DNA from: Homalodisca vitripennis
Taxonomy: Eukaryota > Arthropoda > Insecta > Hemiptera > Cicadellidae
Length of the DNA: 64,000 nucleotides
Assembly (NCBI RefSeq): GCF_021130785.1
Contig: NC_060211.1
Coordinates: forward strand, 30,241,001-30,305,000
Direction: 5' to 3'
The translations under genes were made by a program, and so were the position numbers. The notes under the pieces are model-generated. The model searched no databases. It saw only the letters and a list, made by a program, of their open reading frames with translations, and had not been told where the DNA came from. Shown here one piece after another: positions 1-11,943 of this stretch. Position 1 is the first letter of the stretch. The number at the start of each line of letters is the position of its first letter.

Positions 1-257
1 TCATCTCCATAGTGTGTTTCAAAGTGTATATTTAGATACTCCACCAACGATCAACCACAGACCACTGTAGGGAAGCCCTCATAGAAAACTCCCTCAGACT
101 CAGCAGCCGTGCCAAGCAGCCGCTAACAGAGGACCCAAAAGTGTAATAATGTGTAAGAAGAATGTTAGAGTGTGAAAGAAGAGGAAAAGAAACATTGAAC
201 TAATATCACCTAGGGAGAATTGTGTAGGAATATGGTCGCTTACCACGGACTTAATAT
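1..257. other. Noncoding flank, probably 3' untranslated part of the gypsy element
   Basis: No coding sequence is seen. The - strand integrase ends at about 258, so this should be the 3' end of the element. It does not match the putative 5' LTR at 8305-8892, so the 3' LTR is either outside the window or lost. Confidence 0.4.
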
Positions 258-1500
258 TTAGGCATGAAAAACTTCTTTAATTGAGATATATGAGCCTTTC
301 TTATAAACTTCCCATTTGTAGGATTGGACGAGTCTAGCTGTGACAGGTGATGTAAAGCATTCCACCACACAAGGTTTGGACCACAGGGGGAGCAGTTTAC
401 TGTTGATGTTCTCAGCAGCTTTACTAATTGGATTATTTCGAAACATAACCCATCACCCTGTGAGATGTGGGTAGTTGTCCTACCAGCGTTGTATAAGCGT
501 TCCCTAATTGACCTAGCTTTTTTTTAAGTTTGAGAGTGCATTGTCCCAACGCTGTTGCATTGTTTTGTAGCGGTTCTTGCGCCAGTAATGAATCGAGATT
601 CCATGCCAATTCGAGTGGATGCTGTATTTCCCGGCCTAGAAATACGCTAGCTGGAGTTGCTTTAGTGCTTTCATGTGATGCTGAGTTAAAAGCTACCTGC
701 AGCCAGTGAATGTTCTCATCCCAAGTCTTGTGGTTATGTCCGTGAAAAATTCGTAGTGCCACCTTAAGATTTTTATTAACCCGCTCAGCATGACTAGATT
801 CGGGTAGTAAGCAGAAGTGTAAATATGTTGGATACCGTAAGTCATACACATGTCTGCCATATGTCTAGATTTTAAACTGGGATACGTTATCTGAAACTAA
901 AAATTTTGGGAACCCAAAAAGAGAAAAAACGTTTTTAGACAAAATATCCACTGTAGTTTTTGCTGTAGCATTTCTAGCTGGTAACAGAATAACAAACTTG
1001 GAGAACGCATCAACTACCGTCAACAGATATTGGTTGCCTTTGTTTGATCTAGGAAGTTTACCAATGTGATCTATGAATATCTTTTCAAAAGGTCTTGTAA
1101 CTACTTCCGATGCAAGTTTACCCACTCTAGAGTTTTGAGCCTGCTTGGAACGTTGACAAATTTGACATGATCTTACTCGGTTCTGCTATTATTGTATCAA
1201 GTTTTTGGGCCCAAAATATTTTAAGAATACGCTTTTGTGTCTTTTTAATGCCCAAGTGAGCTGCAGTTGGGGACTCATGATAATATTTAATAACCATATC
1301 GATGAGTTGTAAGGTAATACCACTCTAGGTGTATGTCTGTCCGATATTTTGTACATCAACACTCCCTGACTAAGTTGATAGTTAGTGGGCCTATTACTCG
1401 ACTTTATAATCTTTAAGAGATCAGGGTCTTCACGTTGATGAGTACCAATATCTTTAAACATTTCTGGGAATCCTGCCAAGAGTGCCACTTGTGGTAAGGT
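258..1500 (-). pseudogene. Integrase of gypsy element, frameshifted
   Basis: This is the integrase that would join retrotransposon cDNA to host DNA. Three parts are readable in different frames. The zinc-binding HHCC region lies around 1160-1300, where a frameshift separates two partly readable frames. The catalytic core at 865-1125 carries the first Asp in FIDHIG and the second in SDN. The last part is at 433-849, with the catalytic Glu in AERVNKN, followed by a C-terminal segment at 258-446. The D,D,E residues are therefore still visible, but at least three frame changes make it non-functional. Identification as a gypsy-type integrase is firm from motif order and from its position downstream of RT-RNase H. 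Confidence 0.85.
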
Positions 1501-1534
1501 GGATGGCTTTTCCGATGAATTATTTGCGTGCACT

Positions 1535-1928
1535 TCAGTTGGTTTCACTGTTTTCGAACAGGCGCGATAAACAATCAGCAACTACATTATCCGATCCTTT
1601 GATATGTTGTACTTGAAATTTAAACGAATTTATAAATGTAATCCAGCAAGAAATTTTTCCAACTTGACGTGGGTGGTTTAAAAGCCAGGATAATGCCGAG
1701 CAATCCGTCTGCAAAAGGAATTCCCTATGTTCAAGATACTGTTGGAATTTGGAAAAGGCAAAAGACAACAGCCAGGCATTCAAGTTGAAGAGTGTCATAA
1801 TTTTGCTCATGCTTGTTTAGTGGTCGCGAAGCAAATGCCACTGGCATCAAGTTGCCATTATATTCTTGGCTGAGTGATAGCACCTAAGGCGGAGGTTTGA
1901 TGCATCGGTTTGTAAAACAAAAGATCGA
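1535..1928 (-). pseudogene. RNase H domain of gypsy pol, broken
   Basis: The C-terminal half of a Ty3/gypsy RNase H is readable at 1535-1810, with the typical LQTDCSALSWLL segment and, near the end, HIKGSDNVVADCLSR. The latter corresponds to the conserved H-x-G-x-x-N-x-x-A-D-x-L-S-R signature just before integrase. The N-terminal half (1811-1928) is not in one frame. It would remove RNA from the RNA-DNA hybrid during reverse transcription. It sits between RT and integrase as expected. Confidence 0.8.
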
Positions 1929-2900
1929 TTAAAAATCCGGCATTTTCAAAACTGCATTTGATGTCAAGGCTGTTTTTAAAGTTTCGAATGCGGATTGTTG
2001 TTCAAGCCCCCAGGTAAATTTTACACCTTTCTTCTTTAGACTATTAAGTGGTTGCGCTATTTTTGCAAATGATTTAATGAATTTAGAATAAAAGGCTGTC
2101 ATACCCAAGAATCTATTTAGCTGTTTCAAGTTTTTAGGAGCGGGGAACTCAACTATTGGCTTGCACCTATCCGTGTGAATCGTCACGGTAATGATTGGCA
2201 AATGTGTGACCTAAAAATTGGATGTGATTTGCTGCCAGGGTCATTTTATCTGGATTGATGGTTAATCCTGCCTGCTTTAGCCGATTTATGACTTCTCGGA
2301 GATGGCACAAGTGCTGATCAAAAGTACCGTTTGTGTATATGCACAAATCATCGAAAAAATTGAAACACATATTTGTATTTTATATCTCCAAAAATTTGAT
2401 CAATTAAACGTGTTAGGACTTGAGAGCCGGTTTTGCAAGACCGAAAGGCAGAAAATTGTACTCAAATTGCCCGAAAGGTAAACAAAAGCTGTATATTTCT
2501 TTGAGTTCTCTTGTAAAGGGACCTGTAAATATGTCTGATTTAAATCCACCAAACTAAAGAAGGTAGCTTGCCCTAAGTGCTGGAAAGCAGATTCTATAGT
2601 TGGCATGGGAGTTGCCTCAAGATCTATTAATGAGTTAAGCTGTCTATAGTTAATTACCATGCGCGTTTTTCCGCCTTTTTTTGGTACTAAAAATGCTGGC
2701 GACGCATAGGGAGACATTGATGGTCTAATCACTCCGTTGGCCAATAAATGATCCACATGTTCCTTGATTGCCTCCATTTTAGGTGGAGCAAACTGATAGG
2801 GCCTATTTTCTAACGATTGTATCAGAATTTAATTTGATTTGATTATTCGACCAAATTTGTACGGCCTAATTTAGTAGTAATTGTTTCTGGAAACTCATTT
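1929..2900 (-). pseudogene. Reverse transcriptase of gypsy pol, broken
   Basis: RT motifs appear in order on the - strand. At 2400-2777 are the VIRPSMSPYASPAFLVPKK and VDLNQTYLQVPL blocks (the latter contains the first catalytic Asp). At 2167-2370 is the FFDDLCIYT box, equivalent to the YxDD catalytic centre with the Tyr replaced by Phe, then the LGH block. The thumb/connection segment at 1929-2201 includes LNRFLGMTAFYSKFI. Three reading frames are needed to cover it. This is a standard Ty3/gypsy RT; the Phe for Tyr and the frame changes indicate decay. Confidence 0.87.
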
Positions 2901-2927
2901 ACTAGTCTTAACAGTTGGTCCGCTTGA

Positions 2928-3330
2928 TCAGATGAGAGGTTTTCCCCTAAACTTAATTGGACATATTGTTGTACTTGGTAATTCAGCTGATTGAGCGAGA
3001 TACATGACCGAAGGAGTGCCATATGGAAAAGTTAATGTTTTATTTGCCATATTAATGATCACCCTAGTTTTAGTTAGAAAGTCACAGCCCAGAATAATTG
3101 GCATTGGTAATTCTGAGGCGACAAGAAAAGGAAAATCCCAAGACAAGTTTGAAATTTTGAAGTGTAATATAACCTTTAAATTAAATATTATATTTTGTCC
3201 GAGGCTGAAATGGCTGACTCATGTATGGTTGAAACAGATTTTATCACCCTTGGTATATTCTTTAAATTCTGAAAACAGGCATTCGATATAATGGAGAATG
3301 AAAGAACCCGAATCTACCAAAGAATTAATG
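2928..3330 (-). pseudogene. Retropepsin-like protease of gypsy element
   Basis: The aspartic protease active site is readable as LVDSGSF near 3300-3322. The second conserved block, PIILGCDFL, lies near 3085-3105. Both are hallmarks of retroviral-type proteases that process gag-pol. A stop codon lies between the two blocks, and the part at 2928-3146 is open. Its position between gag (right) and RT (left) fits. Confidence 0.72.
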
Positions 3331-3346
3331 ATTAACTTGCGAAAAG

Positions 3347-4694
3347 TCAAAGGAAACTGTACAAAACTGAACTCCCGGGAAAGAAGGAGCTTGAGCCGAC
3401 TTGGTGAAAGGTGTCTTCACTGCTGGCTTTGATTTTATCAAAACGGGCGGTTAAAGTTAGAAGAGGGGATTCTCCGCCCATTAGAACCCTCTTTTGTAGT
3501 TTTAAAAACCCACGTTGAGATTGATTTCTGGAGAATTGATTATATAGTTGATTCCTATTGTTTGTATTCATATTTTGAAAAGGAGGTCTATGTTTGAGTA
3601 AATTGTCCCGATTGACTGCGGCGGTTATGAAAACTATTTTGCTGATCTTGTATGGGATATCGATTATAAGTTACATTGCCTCTCCCTATTTGTCTATAAG
3701 ATTGGTTTAGTTGACGTCCACCATGGACCTGTGGTCCGTTTGTTGATAATACTCCGGTGAATTTAAATCTTGTGTGAACCGGTTTTCCGTATTTTGAATT
3801 ACTTGTAATCGGGGGGCTAAGCTCAACAATTCAGAAATGGTGGCTGGAGCCGGAAAACCCGCTAATCGAGCTCTGGTTTGAGGGTTAATTCCTGTAATGA
3901 CAAATTTCAAGCATCTCCTGGGGTGAAATAGCCGGTATAAGCAATTCTGCTAACGGTCTGATATCATTGATAAAACTAACCAGTGTTTCATTTGGTTTCT
4001 GGGTTCTATATATAAGTTCGACCGTGGCCTGTTGACGAGCTCTAGTAGGCAGAAAAGTATCGAGTACGGTGGTAATTAGACTTTCCGGATTCTGTTTCGA
4101 TGAAATAGCTTGTAGCCAGATATTTCTTAATTGACCTGTAGTTTTTAGGTAAAATTGCTAATATGACGCTGTCTTGGATTAGCTAAATTTTAGCATCAAA
4201 ATTTCCCTAAATTTTATAACAAAATCGAGTAGTTTTCTAATAACATTCCATCAAGCGATGGTAAAGCTGTAATTAAATCAGTTAACACAGAGGGCAACAT
4301 TGCGCGTGATGTCGAGGGTGACGGTGAAGTCCCCTGCATCTGCGACAAGGCTGACGCAATTTTGGTTTCCCACAGCGGTTTGCCGTATTGTGTGGACTAT
4401 TTGCATCCAATCGGTTACGGGACTCTGAATGTCTGTGTTGTATGGCTAGTAGAACGACTCTGTTGGATTAAGAACAGTTGCTTGACAGTTGGCTCCACTG
4501 ATACGCTCTTTTAGTAGAACACGATTGTTCTCTAATTTAGGTGCTGGAGTTATTCCCCAACATAAGCACTGTTCTTTGGCCTGAGATGCATTTAGTAGAT
4601 TTACCCAAGCCAGTCCTTTAGGGCGTTTTTCCCATTCATACGGTGGATCAGTGACACTAACGTCTTCTTTGAGGATATCTTCGCACTCTAACAT
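3347..4694 (-). pseudogene. gag-like region of gypsy element, frameshifted
   Basis: This region would encode the capsid protein. The segment at about 3905-4110 reads as a typical retrotransposon gag domain (LDTFLPTRARQQATVE, then ETLVSFINDIRPLA). It is followed at 3707-3910 by a stretch with INPQTRARLAGFPAPATISE. An upstream open segment at 4446-4694 begins MLECEDILKEDVS and may be the start. I see no convincing CCHC zinc knuckle. Several frame changes are present. Assignment rests on the gag-like helical segment and its position upstream of the protease. Confidence 0.65.
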
Positions 4695-5169
4695 CTTATT
4701 TATGCTTGACTCAATATAAATAAATTATATCAATTACTAAATTATATAAATACTAATATCACAATACTATTTATTATGTAAAGATGGAGGGGTATTCAGT
4801 ACCATTGTAACCATAAGGGGGTTTACCAATTAATATTGTTGTATGTTTCACTTTTTTACTATATATTTGTTATTAATTAATTACTGCAATAATTGAGTGC
4901 TTCATTTGATAGTTCAATTTTATTATAGTGGCCAATTATTTTAAGCGTAATATTCAATTGGATAGATAAAAAATTATTATATTTAGTAATATTATTACTT
5001 AAGGCTTATATATGCATCATATTTTATCTAATGGATACCCTTTTTATATTACTTACTGGCATTAAAGTATTTTTTTTACAGAAAACATAACAACAGTCTG
5101 TATATTAAACCTATGAAACATTTAATTCAGTTTTAAAATTAACAAGTCTATATTCTATTTTAGCTGGTT
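4695..5169. other. AT-rich spacer between gag and the SGNH ORF
   Basis: Very AT-rich sequence with no coding potential that I can recognise on either strand. Confidence 0.5.
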
Positions 5170-5754
5170 TTAATAACTGGTTTCAAGAGTTTTTTTTTTT
5201 TTTTTTAATATATCTTTCAATAACATTGTTAAAAGTAGAAACCCTTCATTGTTAAAATGTACGCTGTCTAGTCTGTCCGAATGTGGGTAAAATTTATGGA
5301 ATAACTTTCGATTATAAATGACCGTGGGAGTAGGAACAATAATGTTGTTTACCGACTTCAATGAAGATAAAACTGGTTGAAGGCATTTAATTTATTAACT
5401 GTGTGATTGCACGTTGAATACGAGGATAAACCGGAAGCTGAGAGATTAGAATGTGTAAATTTGGACATAGCCGTCGAATGCATTTCAATAGAGCTACAAA
5501 ATTGTTGCTTTAAAATGTCTACAGGCGTGGTGTTCAGAATATCATTTGTGCCGATCAGCAGGAATAGAGGGTAATCAGAATTTAAAAAAGGTCGCTGTGA
5601 TTTGGTTTTATCTTTTAAATCACATACTTTAAGTTCCGGAAAAACTAAAAATTTGTCTCAACTTTAATTGTGAACTTTTGAACTTACTTAAATAGAAAAA
5701 ATAACGTCGGGCTAGTGAGTCACCCATTAATTGAATTACGTGAGAATTATTCAT
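5170..5754 (-). pseudogene. SGNH/GDSL hydrolase-like ORF upstream of gag
   Basis: On the - strand a Met codon at 5754 opens MNNSHVIQLMGDSLARR, containing the block I GDSL serine motif. After a frameshift near 5640 comes LFLLIGTNDIL (GxND, block III, about 5541-5575). After another near 5390 comes DRLDSVHFNNEGF (block V DxxH, about 5250-5275). All three catalytic blocks of the SGNH hydrolase fold are thus present in about 190 codons, the size of a free-standing domain. It has the same orientation as the gypsy genes and lies between the primer-binding site and gag. SGNH domains are known from ORF1 of CR1-type LINEs and from some tyrosine-recombinase retroelements, so this could be an extra gypsy ORF or a separate LINE ORF1 remnant. 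Two frame breaks make it non-functional here. Confidence 0.7.
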
Positions 5755-8289
5755 TTAATTTATGTAAGAGCGAGGCGTAGGGCTTTCTAAAAATAGGAGG
5801 CAAGAAATATATTAAATTGCATGAGTTATACCGAGTCTAAAATATATTAATTTTAGTTAAAGACAAATCTCTATAACGGGTGCGAAATAAGCCATTGTTT
5901 AAATCAAACCATTAATTACCAACAGTATGCATATATATAAGAGATATTTCAAACACGCAAATAAACAGGAAAATCTATAATGTTTAATTTTTAATTTTCA
6001 TTAACTGTTGTATCATAACTTTACTCGACTTATCGTATAAGTTAATTACTTTTTTTTTTTTAACCCAGTGAAAAAAAAAATATCCAAAGTTTCAATATCT
6101 ACAGATTACAATAAATAAGAACAATAATTATTTAAGTATGTACTAATTAACATGTTACAATTTAAATTCAATAATTCAATTGATTTTCAATGCTTTAAAT
6201 AACTCTCAAACATAACTTCCACTTTCTCAAGTGTTTACTGTCCGAGATTTTCTCACGATAATATGAAAGACCAAAGTTTGAAATGAGTGTACTAAATAAA
6301 TTAAGTAAACTCAAAGCATGTTGTAAAAATCCCAGCAGAAGGCAAACAATAGGGCCTACTTCCGGTACTGATAAAAAAAGCGATAAGATTATATCTATTT
6401 CCAGCAACTTATACTACCGCACCATCAGTTAACTTACCTTTTTAAATCTTGGTTAAGAGGATATAAACTAATGTAAGCTTTATTGCTATTATAGAGAGAA
6501 GTAATATATAACTTGTACTTACTAATATTTGTAGCATGTTGTAGCTCTGAAAATAACATACTGAATTGCAGACATTTATGAAACATAGGGATAACGCGGA
6601 CAAAAATATATGGTATTTTACCAGTATAATATAACTTTACCCATCTTTAACTGACTACACCCCATCCTGGAACCAAAATATAATATGAACTGATTTTGCT
6701 AGTGGTTTTAAAATTATATCGAATGAATAAAAGTTATAATTTTGATCAATATTAATCTAAAATAAAGTTTTATTGGCCTAATAGATACGATTAAATATAC
6801 TTCAATGAGAGCTATAATTTTGAATGTTTTCAATCAACAGAATAGTATGAAAATACAATATTGTGGCTTGATATTGCCGTTAAACATACCTCCCAATTTA
6901 TTTGTGAAATTACTCCTGTAAATGGTATTAACTGTTATAATCATTAAAGATCGATTTTGTAAACACGGAAACTCTAAAATAATCTAGTATGGTTTGAATT
7001 AAAGAGACCTTATTGACTGCTAATGTAATAAACGTATCATCAATGTATAAATTAATAAATAGTAATAAATGTATCACTAATTAATTAGTAAAACTAGAAA
7101 ACCAGCCATCTAGTATCCAATATCTATTATAATAAGATGATGATTACTGTTGTAATAAGATTAAATTATATAAAATTTAGTGTTTTCCAAAAGCTTGCTT
7201 GAATAAAACACACCGTTTAGTGGATATGGGAAAGAAATAAATTTGTGAAAGTGAGCATTTACTGGTTTGAAAGTATCCTGACATTTACTTATTTTTTTTT
7301 TTACATTTTATGAAATTTTATGCATTTTCTTTGTATTTTTATAGGTTTTTTTTTGGGTACTTGAAATAAATTTAGCTCAATCCAGTTGTATTCGTTTATA
7401 TAGCTCTATACAAACTTTCACAACAATCGCAACTCTGTATTCTTTATAGACTAGCAGTACTGTCTGTATATGTACTTATTCAAGCATAGCTGTTTGGAAT
7501 TGAAATTTTGATTTAATTTGAAAATATGCCATTTGAACAATTGTTTTACATTAATTACATATGTGACTATTAGAAGTATTACCAAATATAAACGAATTTA
7601 AGTGTTGATATTTAATATTTCATATGTTTGCAAAATAAAGGTTTATTAGTACCAATGTAAACAAAATAAATTTTGAAATGTAATTACTTTTGTTATGATG
7701 CCAATTCCCCATTTTTATTAGTTATATACTCGTATATATGTCTATTAAAATATGGCCGAAAACTTTCCAAAATAAATCATTCATAATTAATATGTTTGTA
7801 ATGCAAAATGAAAGGTTTTTTAATATTAATTTAAACAAAATAATTTTGAAATGTAAGCCAATTCTCCATTGTCGGCGTGGTGTCGGCAGCGTTGGAAACT
7901 AATTAATATCGATTATTGTATTATAATCAAAGTAATGAAATACATAAAGATCGTAAGTATGGCTAAATAATTTAATTGCTGGCAGGAGATAATTGTTTAA
8001 ACACTAACAACACGGCAATTTAAAAGGCAAACTAATTAATGCTTCGCGATAATAATAATCTGTTGATAATAAAATATTCTTTAAATAAATAGATAAATAT
8101 TACCTTGTTAGTAATAAGTGTAAAACATATTCAATTTAGAAAAGTTATATAATGTCGAATGATTTGTTTTAGGTTCTATTAAAAAAAATTTTATTTAAGA
8201 TTTGGAAATGAAGTATTAAAGAATTTAGTTAACCAAGGATTTTGAAAACAGATGTAAAATAATTTGATTCAATAAAATTTATAGTTTTC
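5755..8289. other. AT-rich leader/unknown sequence
   Basis: About 2.5 kb of AT-rich sequence with many short stops on both strands. No domain recognised. If the primer-binding site at 8290 belongs to the same element, this is an unusually long 5' leader; otherwise it contains unrecognised insertions. Confidence 0.4.
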
Positions 8290-8301
8290 GCTCTGCTACC
8301 A
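8290..8301 (-). other. Primer-binding site complementary to initiator tRNA-Met
   Basis: The - strand reads TGGTAGCAGAGC. From family knowledge, animal initiator methionine tRNA ends in GCTCTGCTA followed by CCA, to which this is perfectly complementary over 12 nt. It lies immediately inside the putative LTR edge, as a retroelement PBS must. Confidence 0.7.
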
Positions 8302-8304
8302 ATT

Positions 8305-8892
8305 GTGACGATTTGGGATGGATTTTTTTGGAAGCAACGTGTCACCGCGCAGGACTAGGCTTGTACCCGCCTGCACGATGAAGACCGTGGAGCGACCATA
8401 ATCCTAATTACACAATATTCTCCTGCCAGCTTTGATAAGAATTTTAAGTTGTAATTTAAGGACCAAACACTAAAAGTAAATCGTAAAACAATTCAATAAC
8501 CGCCCAAGATAATCCACACTTACCGACACCAATTTACACATACCGACACGCCGACCTCCCATCACGAACAAACCCGTCCCAACATACTAACAATTTATAA
8601 TTTTCAATGACCCCCCCATAATTTTTCCGGCACCTAACCCCCCCGCCACTGATTATTAAATCAATCCATAGTGTGACACAAAATTCTTAAAATAAATAAT
8701 AAAACTAAGACTTGCGACAGGTAATATCTCCGCCACCGCCACTCGCCGATCAGACGTCCTCACTGGTCCCCTGACTCAATCTAGACTCCTCCTTATCAGA
8801 CCACCGGTCCTCCATCCGCACGCGGCTATCAGAAAGACCGGTTCTAATCGTTGATTCGGCGGTCTGATAAATGTGGTGGGCAGTCACCACAG
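8305..8892 (-). repeat. Putative 5' LTR of the gypsy element
   Basis: On the + strand this begins TGTGACG next to the primer-binding site and ends CACCACA, giving the 5'-TG...CA-3' ends expected of an LTR. The right edge is exactly where similarity to the sister duplication unit begins (GACTTAAGAGAC at 8893 and 21861). It is richer in GC and in C-runs than its surroundings. Without a second LTR in the window the assignment is inferential. Confidence 0.5.
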
Positions 8893-9560
8893 ACTTAAGA
8901 GACTATTTTTTTCTTTTCAAGGCCATCAGGACAAAAAGTAACAAACACCCAGACAGCAACCACAATTTTCTTTTCAAGGCCACCCAAACAATCAATAACA
9001 TAAACCTGGACAAAATCCACAGTACTTTGCCTAGTATGAAAGCCAAACTGACAGCCACTAAGCAATGTATTGGCTTCAAGGTGCCAAACAATATGTTTAT
9101 GAACCAAGCATTCCAAGTAGTTTGATACTTAAGGAATAATGGATATAGGTTTATAATTACACAATTGATGTTTTTTATGCACAGAGGAATGACTTTTCAC
9201 TAATTTTCAAAATGTCAGGAAAAGTACCTTATTTAATATATTCACTAAACAAGAAAGTTATTACTTCACATATTATAAGATTAATAGAAATTTTCAATAC
9301 AAGAACATTTATACAAAACAAAAGCTATTGCTTAAGCTACGGATGGCTGAATAAACCTCTTCCACCTTTATTAAATTCATGAAAATCAAGGGCAGATATG
9401 TTGTTTAAATAATGTGAATAAACTTTGGAATTAGAAAGAATACTATTAAAGGTCACGTCTACTGAGTGAGCAAAATGTTCATTAAGAAAATTAGGTTCCA
9501 ATACAAGAAAAGAATGACAATACTAGGATTTGCTAAATATGGTTACATTAAATAATAAGT
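8893..9560 (-). pseudogene. LINE (Jockey/CR1-group) EN-RT junction fragment, copy 1
   Basis: On the - strand, from right to left: FLNEHFAHSV, then KVEEVYSAIRSL, then GTFPDILKIS, then a stretch with ECLVHKHIVWHLEAN and GCQFGFHTRQSTVDFV. These are the endonuclease-RT linker and the first RT blocks of a Jockey/CR1-type LINE. Frame changes break it. It is cut at 8893 by the gypsy LTR, while copy 2 runs further and shows the next RT block. Confidence 0.8.
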
Positions 9561-10560
9561 AGGTCCTGCATTATTTGGTGACTCAATTTTCAACCAAAGA
9601 GAACTTTATTTTTAATACGACTAGCGCCAACTAAATTGCCTAAATTATATGTCAGAATTTTAGGTATTTCAATTATTGGGTCTCTAAACTGTTGGAATTT
9701 TTTCTAGTATTATTTTGACATTAAACAAATTTATTTTTCATCATTTTATTTTATAATAATAAATAACCTACCCAAACTAAATAAATAAACTATACAATTT
9801 TTACCAGTAAATTTTATACTAAAAAACCTTTAACCTTTAAAGTTGAATATCTTGATACTGTCATCACATAAAATTATGGAAATAAAGACTTGAAACTGCT
9901 TGAAAATTCTATACAACAATAATTATTGTAGGTAATTAAAGCAAGGAACATGTTAAGCCAGAAAGCATTCTACAACACTGAAGAACATTGAGGATGAAGA
10001 ATTAAAGGAAAAGCAGGACTATGATCCTGAATAATTTAAAATATAAATAAAGTTATTGCTATTGTTGTCTTGAATGCATGACAATTTTCTGTGTAAACTT
10101 TTTTTATGTGTCATTATTCAGAAAATACTTATATCAACTTACAAATGTTTACCATATTTTTATTACATTAGTTCATCACTACCTTAGCAGTTTGATGTTA
10201 ATCACCTGAAAAGTAAAATGTAAAAAAAAAAAAAAAAACAGTAACTAAAATATGTGTAAAATAGCAGTACGTTGACACAAAATTTCTACCTCAACGTTTT
10301 CTTGTAAAATATATTGAATATGCTAGGGTGTATTCAAAATCATGTCCATATAACTTGATAAGAATTCCACTAAATTATAAGTACTAATTCCTGAGATAAT
10401 GGGGTCGTTAATCTAGGCAAATCAACAAGGAGGGTATACGAACGTACACCTCCCTTTCTTATATAAATCAATAAATATTTGACCAATCACCTATTTTACA
10501 ATTTATAATAATTATGTGAGAACTAAATAAGTACTACCGATATTGAATTATATATTTTAC

Positions 10561-10695
10561 CTGTGTTGCTTTAACAATATCAAAGTTGCTGCAATCCGTG
10601 TCAACTGCAGAATTCAGGTTAGTGGTTGGTTCTTGGAAAATTGCATTTCCCTCATTCTTGCTTTCACAGCCATGGTAATGTGGCTTGCAAGCATC
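10561..10695 (-). CDS. Hip14: HIP14/ZDHHC17-like palmitoyltransferase, N-terminal exon (copy 1)
   Basis: A 135-bp exon (45 codons, phase 0 at both ends) on the - strand is bounded by a good acceptor (TTATTCCAG before GATGCT) and donor (ACACAG then GTAAAAT). It begins DACKPHYHGCESK and ends FDIVKATQ. In HIP14/ZDHHC17 proteins a D-I-V-K-A-T-Q block lies just before the ankyrin repeats and is followed by Tyr-Gly, so this is the exon preceding the first ankyrin repeat. HIP14 is a Golgi and vesicle membrane S-acyltransferase (ankyrin repeats plus a DHHC domain). The downstream exons should lie to the left and are not in the window. The exon is identical in the second duplication unit, which suggests recent duplication or constraint. 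Confidence 0.72.
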
Positions 10696-11499
10696 CTGGA
10701 ATAACAGATAAATTATGATCAAGATTCAAGATTCTTCTTTTCATCTTTTCAAGATTTCAAGATACTTGGCATTAGGCAAACTATTCCAGATATTTGGATA
10801 CTTCAGGACCAAGATGTTTATTCCTAATAGTCTAGATGTGTAAAGGAAATTTCAATTGATAATATAGATGCTGTTACATGTTTACTTTAGCCATTTAACC
10901 TAAAACAAATAACAACCAATTTTAAGTGTCTTAAAATAGTATATATTAATTTCCAGGATAAATGTTTATATGCTGACAAACCATATATTGCTCAAATATT
11001 ATTGGACTGTTTGGATTAAGGTTATATCTCAATCAGTCCATTGGTCTAGGGACCCAGGAGAAATCAAGGTTACTGGTTGGGGGAAGGTAACAAACTAAGG
11101 AGAGATAGGTATAGCAGGGATAAGAGAGTTATTATCTTTCACACGAAGAAAGGACAGGAAACTTGAAAAGGGAGAATAGGCCTACCAACTACAACTGAGG
11201 GTAATTAACATTGGCTTTCAGGCAATTTCCTCTTGGAAAAACAAAAATATTGTGAAGTGGCTAAAGTAAACATTTATCCAAATTATTTTTGTTATCATAA
11301 TCACTAGTCATTGCAGTGTAAATTAGGAACAACTATTCTAAAGATGATTTATATACAAGTGTGTGTGTACTGTTAATTTCACAAAATAGGGTTATCTCTT
11401 TAATAATATCAAAAATAAGAAACTAAAATGCCAACAAAATGTTTAAAAAGGATTCTGATATATATTTTGTTAATAATATTGCTTAATACTTTATTATTG

Positions 11500-11943
11500 G
11501 GTGTTTTCAGTGGTCACGGCTACTTTCGGTCGTACCTACACCGAATGGACACACTTTCTTCCGCTGCCCGCGTTGGGAAAGGCCCCGCCTTGAAGTGACT
11601 CAAACTTTCTGTGGTCACGGTCTGTGACCGGATGTTGGAGGGCGAGGACTACTGGTGCTGCTGGTCCAGCTTTGCACAGGGTATACTCTGCGTCAAAAAG
11701 AGTGATCTGGACCGGAACGCGGGACAGATCCAAGATCCGAACGGCTAGATAGGTGCGAGCCCTCTGGGCGTAAGCCAAAATTAGGCCTAGCCCTAAGTTG
11801 AAAGCGATAAGTGGTTTCCAGGCTAGAATCCTAAGAGTAGAGAAGGTTTTTAGTGGGTATTCTACGTAAGTAGGAGTTCCACACTACAGGCTGGCTACCT
11901 GTGTGCGTAAAAGCATTTTCCTGCCTCTCCCCCCAAAAAAAAT
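11500..11943 (+). pseudogene. R1-like LINE 3' end (zinc-finger region plus 3' UTR), copy 1
   Basis: Begins GTGGTCACGGCTAC and reads a GHGYFRSYL-type segment, the conserved region after RT in R1-group LINEs, which carries a C-C-H-C zinc-binding motif. Unlike copy 2 it lacks the segment coding for the first Cys pair but keeps the HTFF-type block followed by CPRW. It ends in a C-run and an A-run at 11930-11943. Truncated and decayed. Confidence 0.7.

Larger units (their letters stand above)
258..8892 (-). mobile_element. Decayed Ty3/gypsy-type LTR retrotransposon
   Basis: Reading the - strand from right to left gives a putative 5' LTR, a primer-binding site, a long AT-rich leader, an SGNH hydrolase ORF, gag, protease, RT, RNase H and integrase. 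RT-RNase H-integrase in that order is diagnostic of Ty3/gypsy rather than Ty1/copia. Frameshifts and stops break nearly every domain, so it is a dead copy. No envelope-like ORF is seen after the integrase. The right edge is set by comparison with the sister duplication unit, which lacks the LTR and continues in LINE sequence. The left edge is uncertain. Confidence 0.8.

Noticed and set aside
232..252. CCACGGACTTAA near the left end compared with CCACAGACTTAA at the LTR/unit boundary (8888)
   Set aside because: Similarity is limited to about a dozen bases and does not extend in either direction, so it is not evidence for the missing LTR.
8871..9125. + strand open frame of 84 codons
   Set aside because: It is antisense to the LINE RT fragment, which has recognisable RT blocks on the other strand.
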